Source: an uncultured Eggerthellaceae bacterium
GTDB lineage: Bacteria > Actinomycetota > Coriobacteriia > Coriobacteriales > Eggerthellaceae
NCBI GenBank assembly: GCA_934617065.1
Contig: CAKTTY010000001.1
Span: 124,001 to 188,000 of the forward strand
Reading direction: 5' to 3'
Length of the DNA stretch: 64,000 nt
In this document: in pieces, positions 17,396 to 26,330 of the stretch
Numbering within the stretch: the first letter of the stretch is position 1
How the letters are laid out: every line of letters starts with the position of its first letter
The notes under the pieces: model-generated
Database searches by the model: none
The model's input: only the letters and a program-made list of their open reading frames with translations
Told to the model about the DNA's origin: nothing
Position numbers and translations under genes: made by a program

Positions 17396-18003
17396 TCAAC
17401 GTTTCTCTTGCCGGCATCGGCGGGCAGGGCAGCGTACTTGCTGCGAAGATCTTGGCCGAAGCCGCCCGTTCGAAGGGCTGGCAGGTGCGCACGGCTGAAA
17501 CCACGGGCATGGCGCAGCGCGGCGGCGACGTCATGAGCCACGTGCGCATGGGCAACAACGGTGAAGAGGTGTTTTCTCCGTTGCCCGGCGATGCGTCCGA
17601 CGATGTGATCATCGCGCTTGAACCTGGCGAGGGCCTTCGTGCCCTTCATCTGCTGAAGCCTTCAGGCGTGATGGTGGTTGCTCGTTCGGGCGTTGCCCCT
17701 ACGGTGGGCGATTTCAAATCGCCTTCGTACGATCCCGCCAAGATGATCGAGGCTTTGCAGACATCGGGCGCGCACGTGGTTGTGGTGGATGATGTTGCCC
17801 TGTGCGATGCGTTGGGTTCCCGCAAGGCGCTGAACATCATCATGCTGGCAAGCGCCCTTAAGGCGGTAAATGCACCCGAAAGCCAGAGTGCCCTTTGCGG
17901 CGTGCTGACGCTCGATGATATGCGCGCCGTTGTTCCCGCTTGCGTGAAGGAACGTTTCGTCGAGATGAACCTTCGCGCCGTCGGCCTGGTTGAAGGCGCG
18001 TAG
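17392..18003 (+). CDS. iorB: Indolepyruvate:ferredoxin oxidoreductase, beta subunit
   Basis: 203 residues from the ATG that overlaps the iorA stop codon. The sequence begins MINVSLAGIGGQGSVLAAKI, the GxGGQG signature of the gamma/beta domain of 2-oxoacid:ferredoxin oxidoreductases, followed by the typical TAETTGMAQRGGDVMSHVRMG segment. The frame continues upstream of the ATG, but that part is antisense-like filler from another frame of iorA. It forms the heterodimer with IorA. The phenylacetate-CoA ligase gene is 189 bases downstream. Confidence 0.95.
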   Translation: MINVSLAGIGGQGSVLAAKILAEAARSKGWQVRTAETTGMAQRGGDVMSHVRMGNNGEEVFSPLPGDASDDVIIALEPGEGLRALHLLKPSGVMVVARSGVAPTVGDFKSPSYDPAKMIEALQTSGAHVVVVDDVALCDALGSRKALNIIMLASALKAVNAPESQSALCGVLTLDDMRAVVPACVKERFVEMNLRAVGLVEGA

Positions 18004-18057
18004 TCCGGCAGGCCCGGCGCCGTCAGCCTAGGTTTGGGCGCGTAGCTCGATTATTCC

Positions 18058-18095
18058 GATGCGTTTCTCTTTATCGTGGTAGAGTGAAACGCATC
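18058..18095. promoter_or_regulatory. Perfect inverted repeat between iorB and the CoA ligase
   Basis: GATGCGTTTC and GAAACGCATC are exact reverse complements separated by 18 bases. There is no T-run after the second arm, so this is either an operator for a dimeric regulator or part of an RNA structure in the leader of the next gene. Confidence 0.5.
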
Positions 18096-18111
18096 ATCTG
18101 TAATTTGGTTA

Positions 18112-18150
18112 GAAGCCGCAAGGGGGTTTACCCCCTATTTGCGGTTTGTT
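18112..18150 (+). terminator. Terminator or attenuator hairpin in the ligase leader
   Basis: An outer stem CCGCAA/TTGCGG encloses a GGGGG-TTTA-CCCCC hairpin and is followed by TTTGTTTTC. It could end the ior transcript. Because it lies only 43 bases before the ligase ATG, it could also act as an attenuator. Confidence 0.6.
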
Positions 18151-18192
18151 TTCAGCGTAACAAGGCAACCTGCTACACGGAAAGGCAGACCC

Positions 18193-19428
18193 ATGGAATT
18201 GACCGACGAGCAGTTCTCCCTCATCAAGGAGCAGTTCAAGACGCTGAAGGAGCGTTCGCCCTTCTATGCGAAGAAGTTCGAGGGCATCGATCTTTCTGAC
18301 GTTCAGACCCAGGAAGATTTCGAGAAGCTGCCTTTCTCCGAAAAGGCGGACTTGCGTGAGGCTTATCCGCTGGGATTGGCCGCTGTGCCCGAGGAGAAGA
18401 TCGTTCGCATCCATTCTTCTTCTGGCACCACGGGCATTCCGGTAGTAATTCCCTATACCCAGAAGGACGTTGACGACTGGGCCACGATGTTTGCGCGTTG
18501 CTACGAAACGGTGGGCATCACCAACAAAGACCGCATTCACATTACGCCGGGCTACGGTTTGTGGACGGCTGGCATCGGCTTCCAGCTTGGTGCCGAAAAG
18601 CTGGGCGCCATGGCAGTGCCGCTGGGTCCAGGCAACACCGAAAAGCAGCTGCGTATGATGGAAGACATGCAGTCTACTGTTCTGTGCGCCACTTCTTCCT
18701 ATGCTTTGCTTCTTGCCGAGGCAATTGCCGAGCGCGACATTCGCGACAAGCTTGCTTTGAGGAAGGGTGTTATCGGTTCCGAGCGCTGGAGCGAAAAGAT
18801 GCGCCATCGCATTGAAACCGAGCTGGGCATCGAGATCTTCGACATCTATGGTCTTACTGAAATCTACGGCCCGGGCATTGGCATTTCCTGCCATGAGCAC
18901 GATGGCATGCATCTGTGGAGCGACTACGTGTATGCCGAGGTCGTTAACCCGAAAACAGGCGAGCCCGTGCCCGATGGCGAGGTTGGCGAACTGGTTCTTA
19001 CCACTCTGCGCAAAGAGGGCGCCCCGCTTATCCGCTACCGCACTCACGACCTTACCCGCATCATTCCGGGCGATTGCGCTTGCGGCATGAAGCATCCCCG
19101 CATCGACACGCTGGTAGGTCGCACTGATGATATGTTCAAGGTTAAGGGCGTTAATATGTTCCCCGCTCAGGTAGAAGAGGTCATCGCCGCAACCTCGGGT
19201 ACGTCTTCTGAGTATCAAGTAATGATCGAGCACATCATGGGCCGCGATGTGCTTACGGTGCTGTTCGAAACCTCGCTTGAAGGTGAAGCCCTGCAGCGCT
19301 GCGAAGAAGAGCTGGCGCTCATCTTCAAGGCGAAGATCGGCTGCACCCCCGATGCCAAGGGTGTGCCTATTGGCGAGCTTCCCCGCTCCGAGAAAAAGAC
19401 TCAGCGCATCTTCGACAGTCGCTACTAA
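18193..19428 (+). CDS. paaK: Phenylacetate-CoA ligase (AMP-forming)
   Basis: 411 residues of the PaaK branch of the ANL superfamily. It couples aryl acetates such as phenylacetate or indoleacetate to CoA through an acyl-adenylate. The phosphate-binding loop is HSSSGTTGIPVVIPYT (about residues 76-91). DIYGLTEIYGPG is the adenine/acyl site and the hinge region is LVGRTDDMFKVKGVNMFP. The C-terminal domain ends in RSEKKTQRIFDSRY with the conserved Lys region. Next to IorAB it suggests interconversion of aryl pyruvates, aryl-acetyl-CoA and free acids; the reverse direction would yield ATP-equivalent energy, which is an inference. The ATG follows AAAGGCAG. Confidence 0.9.
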   Translation: MELTDEQFSLIKEQFKTLKERSPFYAKKFEGIDLSDVQTQEDFEKLPFSEKADLREAYPLGLAAVPEEKIVRIHSSSGTTGIPVVIPYTQKDVDDWATMFARCYETVGITNKDRIHITPGYGLWTAGIGFQLGAEKLGAMAVPLGPGNTEKQLRMMEDMQSTVLCATSSYALLLAEAIAERDIRDKLALRKGVIGSERWSEKMRHRIETELGIEIFDIYGLTEIYGPGIGISCHEHDGMHLWSDYVYAEVVNPKTGEPVPDGEVGELVLTTLRKEGAPLIRYRTHDLTRIIPGDCACGMKHPRIDTLVGRTDDMFKVKGVNMFPAQVEEVIAATSGTSSEYQVMIEHIMGRDVLTVLFETSLEGEALQRCEEELALIFKAKIGCTPDAKGVPIGELPRSEKKTQRIFDSRY

Positions 19429-19437
19429 GTCTTGCCA

Positions 19438-19467
19438 ACGCCGCCCTCACGGGCGGCGTTTTTTTAT
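19438..19467 (+). terminator. Strong terminator after the CoA ligase
   Basis: AACGCCGCCC-TCAC-GGGCGGCGTT is a 10-bp perfect stem with a tetraloop followed by seven T residues. Confidence 0.95.
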
Positions 19468-19692
19468 GGCGCAGGCTAGGCGTGCTGCTGGGTGCCGAAA
19501 GATGCGTCGCTTCGGATTGCGGGTTAAGGGCAGAAGTGGCGTGCGGGCTGCGGTGGCATGCGCCTTGCTGAAAGCGCCTTGCGGGCTGCGCTGGCATGCA
19601 TTCGGCGGAGCCATTCGTGGGTTGCGGCTGCCCGCAACCCTTAAAAGCCGTTCGCAGGTTACAGATTCCAAGAACGTGTTACGGCATGCTAT

Positions 19693-19721
19693 GATGTTAC
19701 GGTCCTAAAAGAAGTAACATC
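19693..19721. promoter_or_regulatory. Inverted repeat operator candidate before the methyltransferase/ABC operon
   Basis: GATGTTAC and GTAACATC are perfect 8-bp arms separated by 13 bases. The second arm ends 19 bases before the first start codon of the six-gene operon. Two further GTTAC words lie just upstream (near 19678 and 19696). The layout suits a dimeric repressor acting at the promoter; I cannot name the regulator. Confidence 0.55.
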
Positions 19722-19739
19722 GATGCAGAAGGGGACCCG

Positions 19740-21233
19740 ATGCAGGAAGCCGCGCTTGATCCCGATTACGAATCACTTTCCTGGTCCGATTCTGATGACT
19801 ACGATCAGTACGTAAACGAAGAATTGGCAGATTCCCGCTCGGCGAAGTGGGTCGCCCTGGTTTCTCACTTGGCGGGGTGCTCCCTTGAAGGGAAAACCGT
19901 TCTTGATTTGGGCTGTGGCCCCGGATTCTTCCCCTGTGCGCTTGGTGCGGAAGGTGCCAAGGTGTACGGCATCGATACTTCCGACAACATGCTGGCGTGC
20001 GCTCGCGCGAATGCCGAAAAGCGTGGCGTTAACGCCGTAATGCTTCATATGGACGCCGAAAGTTTGAGCTTCGCCGAGGCAACCTTCGACCTGGTTGTGA
20101 CGCGCAACGTTACGTGGACGCTGCCGAACCCGGTTGCCGCCTACCGTGAATGCCTGAAGGTCCTGAAGCCTGGCGGAAAACTGCTCGTTTTTGATGCGAA
20201 CTGGCACCATGAGTTCTATAGCGAAGCCGTTGCGCAGAAAGTGCGCGAAAACGAAGCGGCGTACTATCGGAAAACCGGCATCCGCACAGCTGTGTGCACT
20301 AATGACAAGCCTTACTACGACTCTCTTCCTCTTTCGTCGGTAATGCGCCCCGCATGGGACGCCGACGCCCTGACGCAAGTGGGCTTTGACGGCATCACGG
20401 TAATCGAAGATGCTGGCAAGGAAGTGTACCTGGACTGGGAATATGAGCTTTACGGCGCTTCGCCTCTGTTTGCCGTGGCTGCGGAAAAACCCGTCGCTGC
20501 TGCAGAAGGAAATGAAGCCTTTAACGTGCTCAAAGCCACACGTGACTATTGGAACGAGCGCTCCAACACGTTTGGGCTCGATGGCTCCATCGACAAGTGG
20601 GGCGACCTCATTCAGCAAAAACTCCTGCAGCGTGGTGTTACGTCGCCTTGGATTCTTGATGCTGGCTGCGGCACGGGCGCCATGGCGCTTACCCTTGCAT
20701 CGCGCGGGTATCGTGTGTGCGGCGTTGATTTTTCTCAGGGCATGTTGCTTCATGCTCGCATGAACGCAAAACATCAGGGCCTGGAAATTCCTTTGGTGTT
20801 GGGCTGCGTCGATCAGCTCCCGTTCGTTCCTGAAACCTTCGATGTGGTGGTAAGCCGCAACGTGCTTTCCAACTTGGCTGTTGCCAAAGAAGCTTTGGAA
20901 AGCTGGCGCGATGCATTGCGCCCTGGTGGCTACCTGGTATATTTCGATTCTTCCTGGTGGCACTACCTCCACGAAGAATCGCTGGACGCTAAGCGTGCCC
21001 TTGCATACGGTACGGGTTCTTCGCCTATCTTCAACGTCCTGGAGGAACTCGCGAAAGATATGCCCATTGCTGCGGCGGACCGCCCTGCGTGGGATGTGAT
21101 GGCCCTTCGTTCGCTCGGCTTCGAAGTTGAAGCGGTTGAAGATGTTTCTTCGCGCGTATGGACGGCCGAAGAGCAGCAACGCTATGAATTTGCTCCGCAG
21201 TTCATGGTGGTTGCGCGAAAGCCCGTTCGCTAG
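19740..21233 (+). CDS. Double-domain SAM-dependent methyltransferase
   Basis: 497 residues made of two class I methyltransferase domains. The first SAM-binding motif is VLDLGCGPGFFPCALG (about residue 57) with the acidic VYGIDTSDN strand. The second is ILDAGCGTGAMALTLA (about 305) with VCGVDFSQGM. Each half continues with a similar DLVVTRNVTWTLPNP or DVVVSRNVLSNL segment and an LKPGG or LRPGG turn, so the gene arose by duplication. It is the first gene of an operon with a complete nickel/peptide-type ABC importer (8 bases to the next gene), suggesting it modifies, or makes a carrier for, the imported compound. The substrate is unknown. Confidence 0.85.
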   Translation: MQEAALDPDYESLSWSDSDDYDQYVNEELADSRSAKWVALVSHLAGCSLEGKTVLDLGCGPGFFPCALGAEGAKVYGIDTSDNMLACARANAEKRGVNAVMLHMDAESLSFAEATFDLVVTRNVTWTLPNPVAAYRECLKVLKPGGKLLVFDANWHHEFYSEAVAQKVRENEAAYYRKTGIRTAVCTNDKPYYDSLPLSSVMRPAWDADALTQVGFDGITVIEDAGKEVYLDWEYELYGASPLFAVAAEKPVAAAEGNEAFNVLKATRDYWNERSNTFGLDGSIDKWGDLIQQKLLQRGVTSPWILDAGCGTGAMALTLASRGYRVCGVDFSQGMLLHARMNAKHQGLEIPLVLGCVDQLPFVPETFDVVVSRNVLSNLAVAKEALESWRDALRPGGYLVYFDSSWWHYLHEESLDAKRALAYGTGSSPIFNVLEELAKDMPIAAADRPAWDVMALRSLGFEVEAVEDVSSRVWTAEEQQRYEFAPQFMVVARKPVR

Positions 21234-21240
21234 GCGCTCC

Positions 21241-22215
21241 ATGAAAAAAATGATCGTACAGCGACTGCTGCATCTTGTGGTGGTGCTGTTTTTGGTGACG
21301 CTTGTCTCGTTTTTCCTGATGTACTTTTCTCCTGGCGATCCGGTCACGGCGCTTTTGTCGCGTGGCGGCACGGTGCCCGACCCCGATGTGGTTGCCCAGA
21401 AGAGGGCAGAGCTCGGCTTGGACAGGCCTGTGGCGGAGCAGTACGTTGCGTGGCTGGCGGGGGTATTCCAAGGGAATTTGGGAATATCGATCAGCTCAGG
21501 GCGGCCCGTTGCATCGGAAATTGCTGCGCGCATGCCGGCAACGTTGTTCTTGGCCATTACCTCTCTTGCGCTCACGCTTGTGGTGTCCATTCCCCTTGGT
21601 TGTTTGTGCGCCTTGAAGAAGAACCGCGCAACCGATTTGGTTATTCGCTTTGCTTCCTTTGTGGGGGCTTCGGTTCCGGGCTTTTTAATGGCTCTGATCT
21701 TGATATTTGTGTTCTCCCTGACGCTTCACTGGTTGCCTAGTATCGGAAGCATGAAGGGCGTGGGCTGGGTTCTGCCTGTGCTGACGCTGGTCCTTTGCGA
21801 ATCAGCGATGTACATCCGTCAGATCCGCACCATCGTGCTGCAAGAAATGGAGCAGGATTACGTTGAAGCGGCGCGTTTGCGTGGCATTTCCGACGCTGCC
21901 ATTCTGTCTCGCAGTGTGCTGAAAGCTACGGCGCCTACCATCTTGGTGCTAACGGGCATGACGTTTGCGCAGCTTTTGGGTGGCAGCGCCATTATCGAAA
22001 ACGTATTCAGCTGGCCCGGCATCGGCTTCTATGCGGTGCAGGCGGTATTCGCGCGTGATTACCCAGTAGTTCAGGCGTACGTGCTTATCGTTGCGGTGCT
22101 CTTTGTGCTGGTCAACCTTTGCGTTGACTTGCTCCAGGCTCGCATTGATCCCCGTGCCCGTTTGGCGTTGGAGCAATCTGCCTCCCAGGACAGGCGGGGT
22201 GGTGCGCATGCCTAG
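21241..22215 (+). CDS. ABC transporter permease, DppB/NikB type
   Basis: 324 residues. The N-terminus MKKMIVQRLLHLVVVLFLVTLVSFFLM is typical of the first permease of di/oligopeptide and nickel importers. The EAA coupling loop is EAARLRGISDAAILSRSVLKATAPT, and about six helices are visible. ATG at the first position was chosen; a second ATG nine bases on is also possible since neither has a clear ribosome binding site. The gene follows the methyltransferase by 7 bases and overlaps the next permease by 8, as expected for a coupled transporter operon. Confidence 0.9.
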   Translation: MKKMIVQRLLHLVVVLFLVTLVSFFLMYFSPGDPVTALLSRGGTVPDPDVVAQKRAELGLDRPVAEQYVAWLAGVFQGNLGISISSGRPVASEIAARMPATLFLAITSLALTLVVSIPLGCLCALKKNRATDLVIRFASFVGASVPGFLMALILIFVFSLTLHWLPSIGSMKGVGWVLPVLTLVLCESAMYIRQIRTIVLQEMEQDYVEAARLRGISDAAILSRSVLKATAPTILVLTGMTFAQLLGGSAIIENVFSWPGIGFYAVQAVFARDYPVVQAYVLIVAVLFVLVNLCVDLLQARIDPRARLALEQSASQDRRGGAHA

Positions 22216-23062
22216 GGGTAAACGCCGAAGAGACGATCTGGCTGGGCGTCGTGCGCTCTATTGCGGCATTGTTGCGCTGCTAATCGTTGCGTTCTCGTTC
22301 GTTGCGCCTTTGTTGTGCCAGCACGATGCCGAACTTGCCAACCTTGCGTTGTCGAACCGCGCGCCCGATGGGGAATTCCTTATGGGCACTGATTCGCTGG
22401 GACGCTGCATTTTGTGTCGTGTGCTGACGGGATTGCATACCACCGTGCTTGCCGCTTTGGCGGTCGTGGCTTTAAGCGTTGTTATCGGTTCGGCTCTGGG
22501 TGCGTTGTCGGGGTATATCGGCGGCGTGTTCGATTCCGTGGTAATGCGCATCACCGATGCCTTCATGGCGTTCCCGACCCTGGTTTTGGGTATTGCCATC
22601 GCCGGCCTTCTGGGAAGCGGTCTGCAGAATGCGGTTATCGCGCTGGTGGTTCCTGGCTGGACGCGCTTTGCGCGCATTGCCCGTTCTTCCGTGTTGGCGT
22701 TGAAAGAGCGCCCCTTCATTCAGGCGGCAGTTGTCGGCGGCCTGAGCAGAACGGCAATTGCCCTGAAGCATGTACTGCCCAACATTCTTCCGCCCCTGAT
22801 TGTTACGGCGTGTTTGGATATCGGTGGTTCGATGCTCAGTTTGGCGGGGCTTTCGTTTTTGGGTTTGGGCGCATCGCCTCCTTCGCCCGAGTTGGGTGCC
22901 ATGATCAATCAGGCCGCGTCGGGGTTCCAAACTGCACCTTGGGCGGTATTCGCGCCAGGTTTTGCCATTTTTTTGGTGGTTGTGGTGTTCAACTATTTTG
23001 GCGATTCGGTTAACGAAGCGTTAGGAGATAAGGGCTCGCTGTTTGCGAGGGTAAAGAAATAA
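22208..23062 (+). CDS. ABC transporter permease, DppC/NikC type
   Basis: 284 residues, second permease of the importer. A basic N-terminus (MPRGKRRRDDLAGRRA) precedes the first helix. The periplasmic-side segment LMGTDSLGRCILCRVLTGLHTT is characteristic of DppC/NikC proteins, and the EAA loop (QAAVVGGLSRTAIALKHVLPN) precedes the last helices. The start overlaps the preceding gene; a GTG six bases upstream is an alternative. Codon use and composition match the neighbours. Confidence 0.9.
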   Translation: MPRGKRRRDDLAGRRALYCGIVALLIVAFSFVAPLLCQHDAELANLALSNRAPDGEFLMGTDSLGRCILCRVLTGLHTTVLAALAVVALSVVIGSALGALSGYIGGVFDSVVMRITDAFMAFPTLVLGIAIAGLLGSGLQNAVIALVVPGWTRFARIARSSVLALKERPFIQAAVVGGLSRTAIALKHVLPNILPPLIVTACLDIGGSMLSLAGLSFLGLGASPPSPELGAMINQAASGFQTAPWAVFAPGFAIFLVVVVFNYFGDSVNEALGDKGSLFARVKK

Positions 23063-23086
23063 AGCCATCGAAGAAAGGAAAATGGG

Positions 23087-24640
23087 ATGGTGAAAGTTAA
23101 GAAGAGGTGGGCAAAGCGCATTGCTGCCGTAACCCTTGCTTGCGCCTTGGGCGCAGGTGCGGTGGGCGCGCTGGTGGGGTGCTCGTCGGATTCTAGGAGC
23201 AACAGCGATGAAATGAGCGTTGCCTGGACTTCCAACGCTGGCGAGTACAACCTTGATCCAACCAACAACTACATGGGTTGGCAGGGTTCCTATCTGGGCA
23301 TCTACGAGCAGCTGTTCCGTATTGATGCCAACTTCGACCCTCAGCCTATGTTGGCTGAATCCGCCGAAATGGTAAACGACACCACGTGGAAGATCGCGAT
23401 TCGCGAAGGGGTAACGTTCCAGAACGGCAACGAACTCAATGCTCAGGCGGTAGCGGATTGCCTGAATCGCACCATCGGCATGAACGAGCGCGCCAAGAAA
23501 TCGCTCGACATTGCCAGCATGGAAGCCGATGGCAACGTGCTTACCGTTACCACCAATTCTCTGAACACCGCCTTCAAGAACGAGCTGTCCGAGCCTGTTG
23601 CCTCTATCATCGACGTGAACTCGGGCGCTGCCGAAGATGAGCCTGTGGGCACTGGCCCTTACAAGATCGATTCGGTTGCAGGCAATGGCGACGTTGAGCT
23701 TTCTGCCTACGATTCCTACTGGCAGGGCGAGCCGAAGATCAAGACCGTGCACGCAAAGTACCTGACCGACGACCAGTCGAAGGTATCCGCTCTGCAGTCG
23801 GGCGAGGTTTGCGCCCTGATGAATGTTGCAGATGACCAGCTAGGAAACTTGAGCGATACGTCCAAGTACACTTTGCATCAGACCAATCAGGCTCGCGCCC
23901 ATATGCTGTACTTCAACATGAAGAGTGAAGCCATGCAGGATGACGCGGTTCGCCAGGCCGTCGGCATGTGCGTCGATCGTGATTCGTATGTAAGATCCAT
24001 CTACAACAATTCCGCTGAGGCATCCCACGCCGCATTCCCTGATTCGTCTGGTTATGCCGATGGCGTGACCTGCGATAGCTTCGACGTGGAAAAGGCAAAG
24101 CAGATCCTGGCTGATGCCGGCTATGCCGATAACGATGGCGACGGTGTGCTGGAAAAGGACGGCAAGAAGCTTTTCCTGAAGCTGGTAACCTATCAAGCAA
24201 ACGCTGCGCTGCCCATGGACTGCGAGGCGCTGGCCTCCCAGCTTTCCCAGATCGGTATCGCTGCTGATATTGAGGTAGCCGAAAAGATCACCGTTCGTTT
24301 GGCGGACAGCGACTGGGATATTGGCACCATGGCTTACTCCACGCTTCCCACGGGCAACCCCTGCACCTACCTGTCTGCGGTTATGGGTTCTGAGGGCACC
24401 AGCAACTATGGCCATTACGGCAACGCCAAGGTCGATGATCTTCTTGGCCAGCTGAAGAAGACCAGCGACGAGGCCGAGCAGAAGGAGCTGGTGAAGCAGA
24501 TCCAGCAGATTGCTCTCGACGACCATGCCTATGTTTATATGGTTCATACGCTGGTAAATGACGTTACGGCAGCCGACGTTGAGAACCTTGCTATGCAGGG
24601 TCAGTACGACTGGCTGAACTATCAGATGTCTTACAAGTAG
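23087..24640 (+). CDS. ABC transporter substrate-binding lipoprotein, family 5 (NikA/DppA-like)
   Basis: 517 residues with a lipoprotein signal peptide ending at the lipobox GALVGC (Cys32), so it is anchored outside the cytoplasmic membrane. The mature part has the family 5 layout: YLGIYEQLFRIDANFDPQPMLAESAEMVNDTTWKIAIREGVTFQNG-like segments, a central DDAVRQAVGMCVDRDSYV motif and the C-terminal lobe. Family members bind peptides, nickel complexes or heme. With a double methyltransferase in the same operon, import of a small modified metabolite or metal chelate is possible, but the ligand is not deducible. A KKxxWAKR basic n-region supports the start. Confidence 0.9.
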   Translation: MVKVKKRWAKRIAAVTLACALGAGAVGALVGCSSDSRSNSDEMSVAWTSNAGEYNLDPTNNYMGWQGSYLGIYEQLFRIDANFDPQPMLAESAEMVNDTTWKIAIREGVTFQNGNELNAQAVADCLNRTIGMNERAKKSLDIASMEADGNVLTVTTNSLNTAFKNELSEPVASIIDVNSGAAEDEPVGTGPYKIDSVAGNGDVELSAYDSYWQGEPKIKTVHAKYLTDDQSKVSALQSGEVCALMNVADDQLGNLSDTSKYTLHQTNQARAHMLYFNMKSEAMQDDAVRQAVGMCVDRDSYVRSIYNNSAEASHAAFPDSSGYADGVTCDSFDVEKAKQILADAGYADNDGDGVLEKDGKKLFLKLVTYQANAALPMDCEALASQLSQIGIAADIEVAEKITVRLADSDWDIGTMAYSTLPTGNPCTYLSAVMGSEGTSNYGHYGNAKVDDLLGQLKKTSDEAEQKELVKQIQQIALDDHAYVYMVHTLVNDVTAADVENLAMQGQYDWLNYQMSYK

Positions 24641-24645
24641 GGTGC

Positions 24646-25431
24646 ATGTCTGCAATTTTCGAAACAGAAAACTTGCGTGTTGCGTACAACCGTGACGCCG
24701 TGCTTCACGGTGTCACTGTTTCCCTTGATCAGGGCTCTATTGTGGGCATCGTGGGTGAATCGGGCAGCGGCAAAACAACGCTGCTACGCGCCGCGCTTGG
24801 AATGCTTGGGCAGGCGGGCGAGGTTTGCGGCGGTTCCATTCGCTTTGCCGGGAAAGACGTTTCCGGTATGTCTCGGGCCGAGCATCTTTCCTATGTCAGT
24901 ACGGTGGCGTCGTTGGCGTCGCAAAACCCGCAGCGGGCTTTCAGCCCCGTGCGCACGCTAGGTTCCCAATTCGAGGAGACCGCTCTCTTGCGTGGCGAGC
25001 TTTCGAAGGGAGAGGCTCGCGCGTGTGCGGCGTCGCTTCTTGGAAGGCTGGGGCTTTCCGATCCTGAGCGGGTTTTGGACAGCTATGTTTTCGAGCTTTC
25101 CGGCGGTATGGCCCAACGTGCTGCTATTGGTCTTGCTTTGATGAATTCCCCAAAGGTCGTTTTCGCCGATGAGCCTACCAGCGCTCTTGATGTGGCGGTT
25201 CAGGCGCAAGTGGTAGAGGAGCTCATTTCGGCAAACCGTGAATTTGGGGTGTCGCTTTTGGTGGTGTCCCACAACATTGCCGTGCTGGCCCACATGGCCC
25301 AGTATCTCTATGTCGTGAAAGACGGGGAGGTTGTGGAGCAGGGGCCTTCCGAGCAGGTTATCGCTTGCCCTCAGCATCCGTACACCCGTCAGCTTATTGC
25401 TTCTGTTCCCAGGCTAAGGAGTGCTCGATGA
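24646..25431 (+). CDS. ABC transporter ATPase, DppD/NikD type
   Basis: 261 residues. Walker A is GESGSGKTT (about residues 36-44), the signature is LSGGMAQRAAIG (not the usual LSGGMRQR), and Walker B is VVFADEPTSALDV followed by the switch His in VVSHN. The C-terminal CPQHPYTRQLIASVP segment is the oligopeptide-binding-protein-type extension of DppD/NikD ATPases. It lacks the usual cysteine-rich iron-sulfur tail seen in some homologues. The gene starts 5 bases after the substrate-binding protein and overlaps the next ATPase by 4 bases. Confidence 0.9.
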   Translation: MSAIFETENLRVAYNRDAVLHGVTVSLDQGSIVGIVGESGSGKTTLLRAALGMLGQAGEVCGGSIRFAGKDVSGMSRAEHLSYVSTVASLASQNPQRAFSPVRTLGSQFEETALLRGELSKGEARACAASLLGRLGLSDPERVLDSYVFELSGGMAQRAAIGLALMNSPKVVFADEPTSALDVAVQAQVVEELISANREFGVSLLVVSHNIAVLAHMAQYLYVVKDGEVVEQGPSEQVIACPQHPYTRQLIASVPRLRSAR

Positions 25432-26186
25432 AGGCGCTGGAGGTTAACGATGTGTCCAGGCGCTTTCCTGGCATGGGAAGGCCGGCGTTGAATAAGGTGA
25501 GCTTCACCTTGGAGCAGGGTGAATGCCTGGGTATTGTTGGCGGCAGCGGCAGCGGTAAAAGCACGCTGGCCCGCGTTGTCGCGCTGCTTGAGCGGCCTGA
25601 TGGCGGCTCGGTTTCCTTGTTCGGGAAAGAAATCCTCGGTCTGCCGCACAGGCAGCGTAAAGAGGTGTATTCGAGCATTCAGATGGTGTTCCAGATACCG
25701 CTGGAATCGTTCGATCCCAGTTATACGTTGGGTGCCAGCATTGCCGAGGTGGCGCGCAGCTTCGGTGCCACACGTGCGGAAGCGAAGGAGCGGGCCCTTG
25801 AAAAGCTTCAGCTGGTTGGCTTAGACGAGAGCTTTTACCAGCGTTTTCCTTCTCAGGTAAGTGGAGGTCAGTGTCAGCGCGCGGCATTGGCAAGGGCGCT
25901 TACCGCTGACCCTTCGGTGCTGATATGCGATGAGATAACAAGCGCCCTTGACGTGTCTACTCAAGCACATATTGTCTCGCTCATCGAACGGTTGAAGGAC
26001 GAGGTGTCCATCGTGTTTATTACTCACGACTTGGCTCTTGTGTCGGAGCTTGCCGATAGGCTCCTGGTGCTTGATGAAGGGGAAGTTGTTGAATGCGGCC
26101 CCACTGAAAACGTGGTTGCCAACCCTCAAAGCGCCTGTGCGAAAAAGCTGATGAGCTCTGTGTATTCCCTTGGTGGTTTGGATTGA
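25428..26186 (+). CDS. ABC transporter ATPase, DppF/NikE type
   Basis: 252 residues, second ATPase of the importer. Walker A is GGSGSGKST, the signature is VSGGQCQRAALARAL, Walker B is VLICDEITSALDVS and the switch is FITHDLAL. A Q-loop FQIPLESFDPSYT is typical of the DppF/OppF branch. The ATG overlaps the stop of the first ATPase. The operon ends here; array C begins about 250 bases downstream and no clean terminator is visible in between. Confidence 0.9.
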   Translation: MKALEVNDVSRRFPGMGRPALNKVSFTLEQGECLGIVGGSGSGKSTLARVVALLERPDGGSVSLFGKEILGLPHRQRKEVYSSIQMVFQIPLESFDPSYTLGASIAEVARSFGATRAEAKERALEKLQLVGLDESFYQRFPSQVSGGQCQRAALARALTADPSVLICDEITSALDVSTQAHIVSLIERLKDEVSIVFITHDLALVSELADRLLVLDEGEVVECGPTENVVANPQSACAKKLMSSVYSLGGLD

Positions 26187-26330
26187 GGGTTTTAAGCTTG
26201 GGCGTTTTGGGGTCGAGGGGCTGAAACGGACTGGGTGCATCCTGCCCCGCATGGAGGCTGCCGAGAATGACTACCGAATCGTTCGCCGCAAAACGTGGCG
26301 GGATTCTTGCGACGGGACCTATCGCGCGGC

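Noticed and set aside
19773..21590. A 605-residue antisense frame over the methyltransferase gene
   Set aside because: The sense strand contains two complete methyltransferase domains; the antisense frame is a codon-usage shadow.
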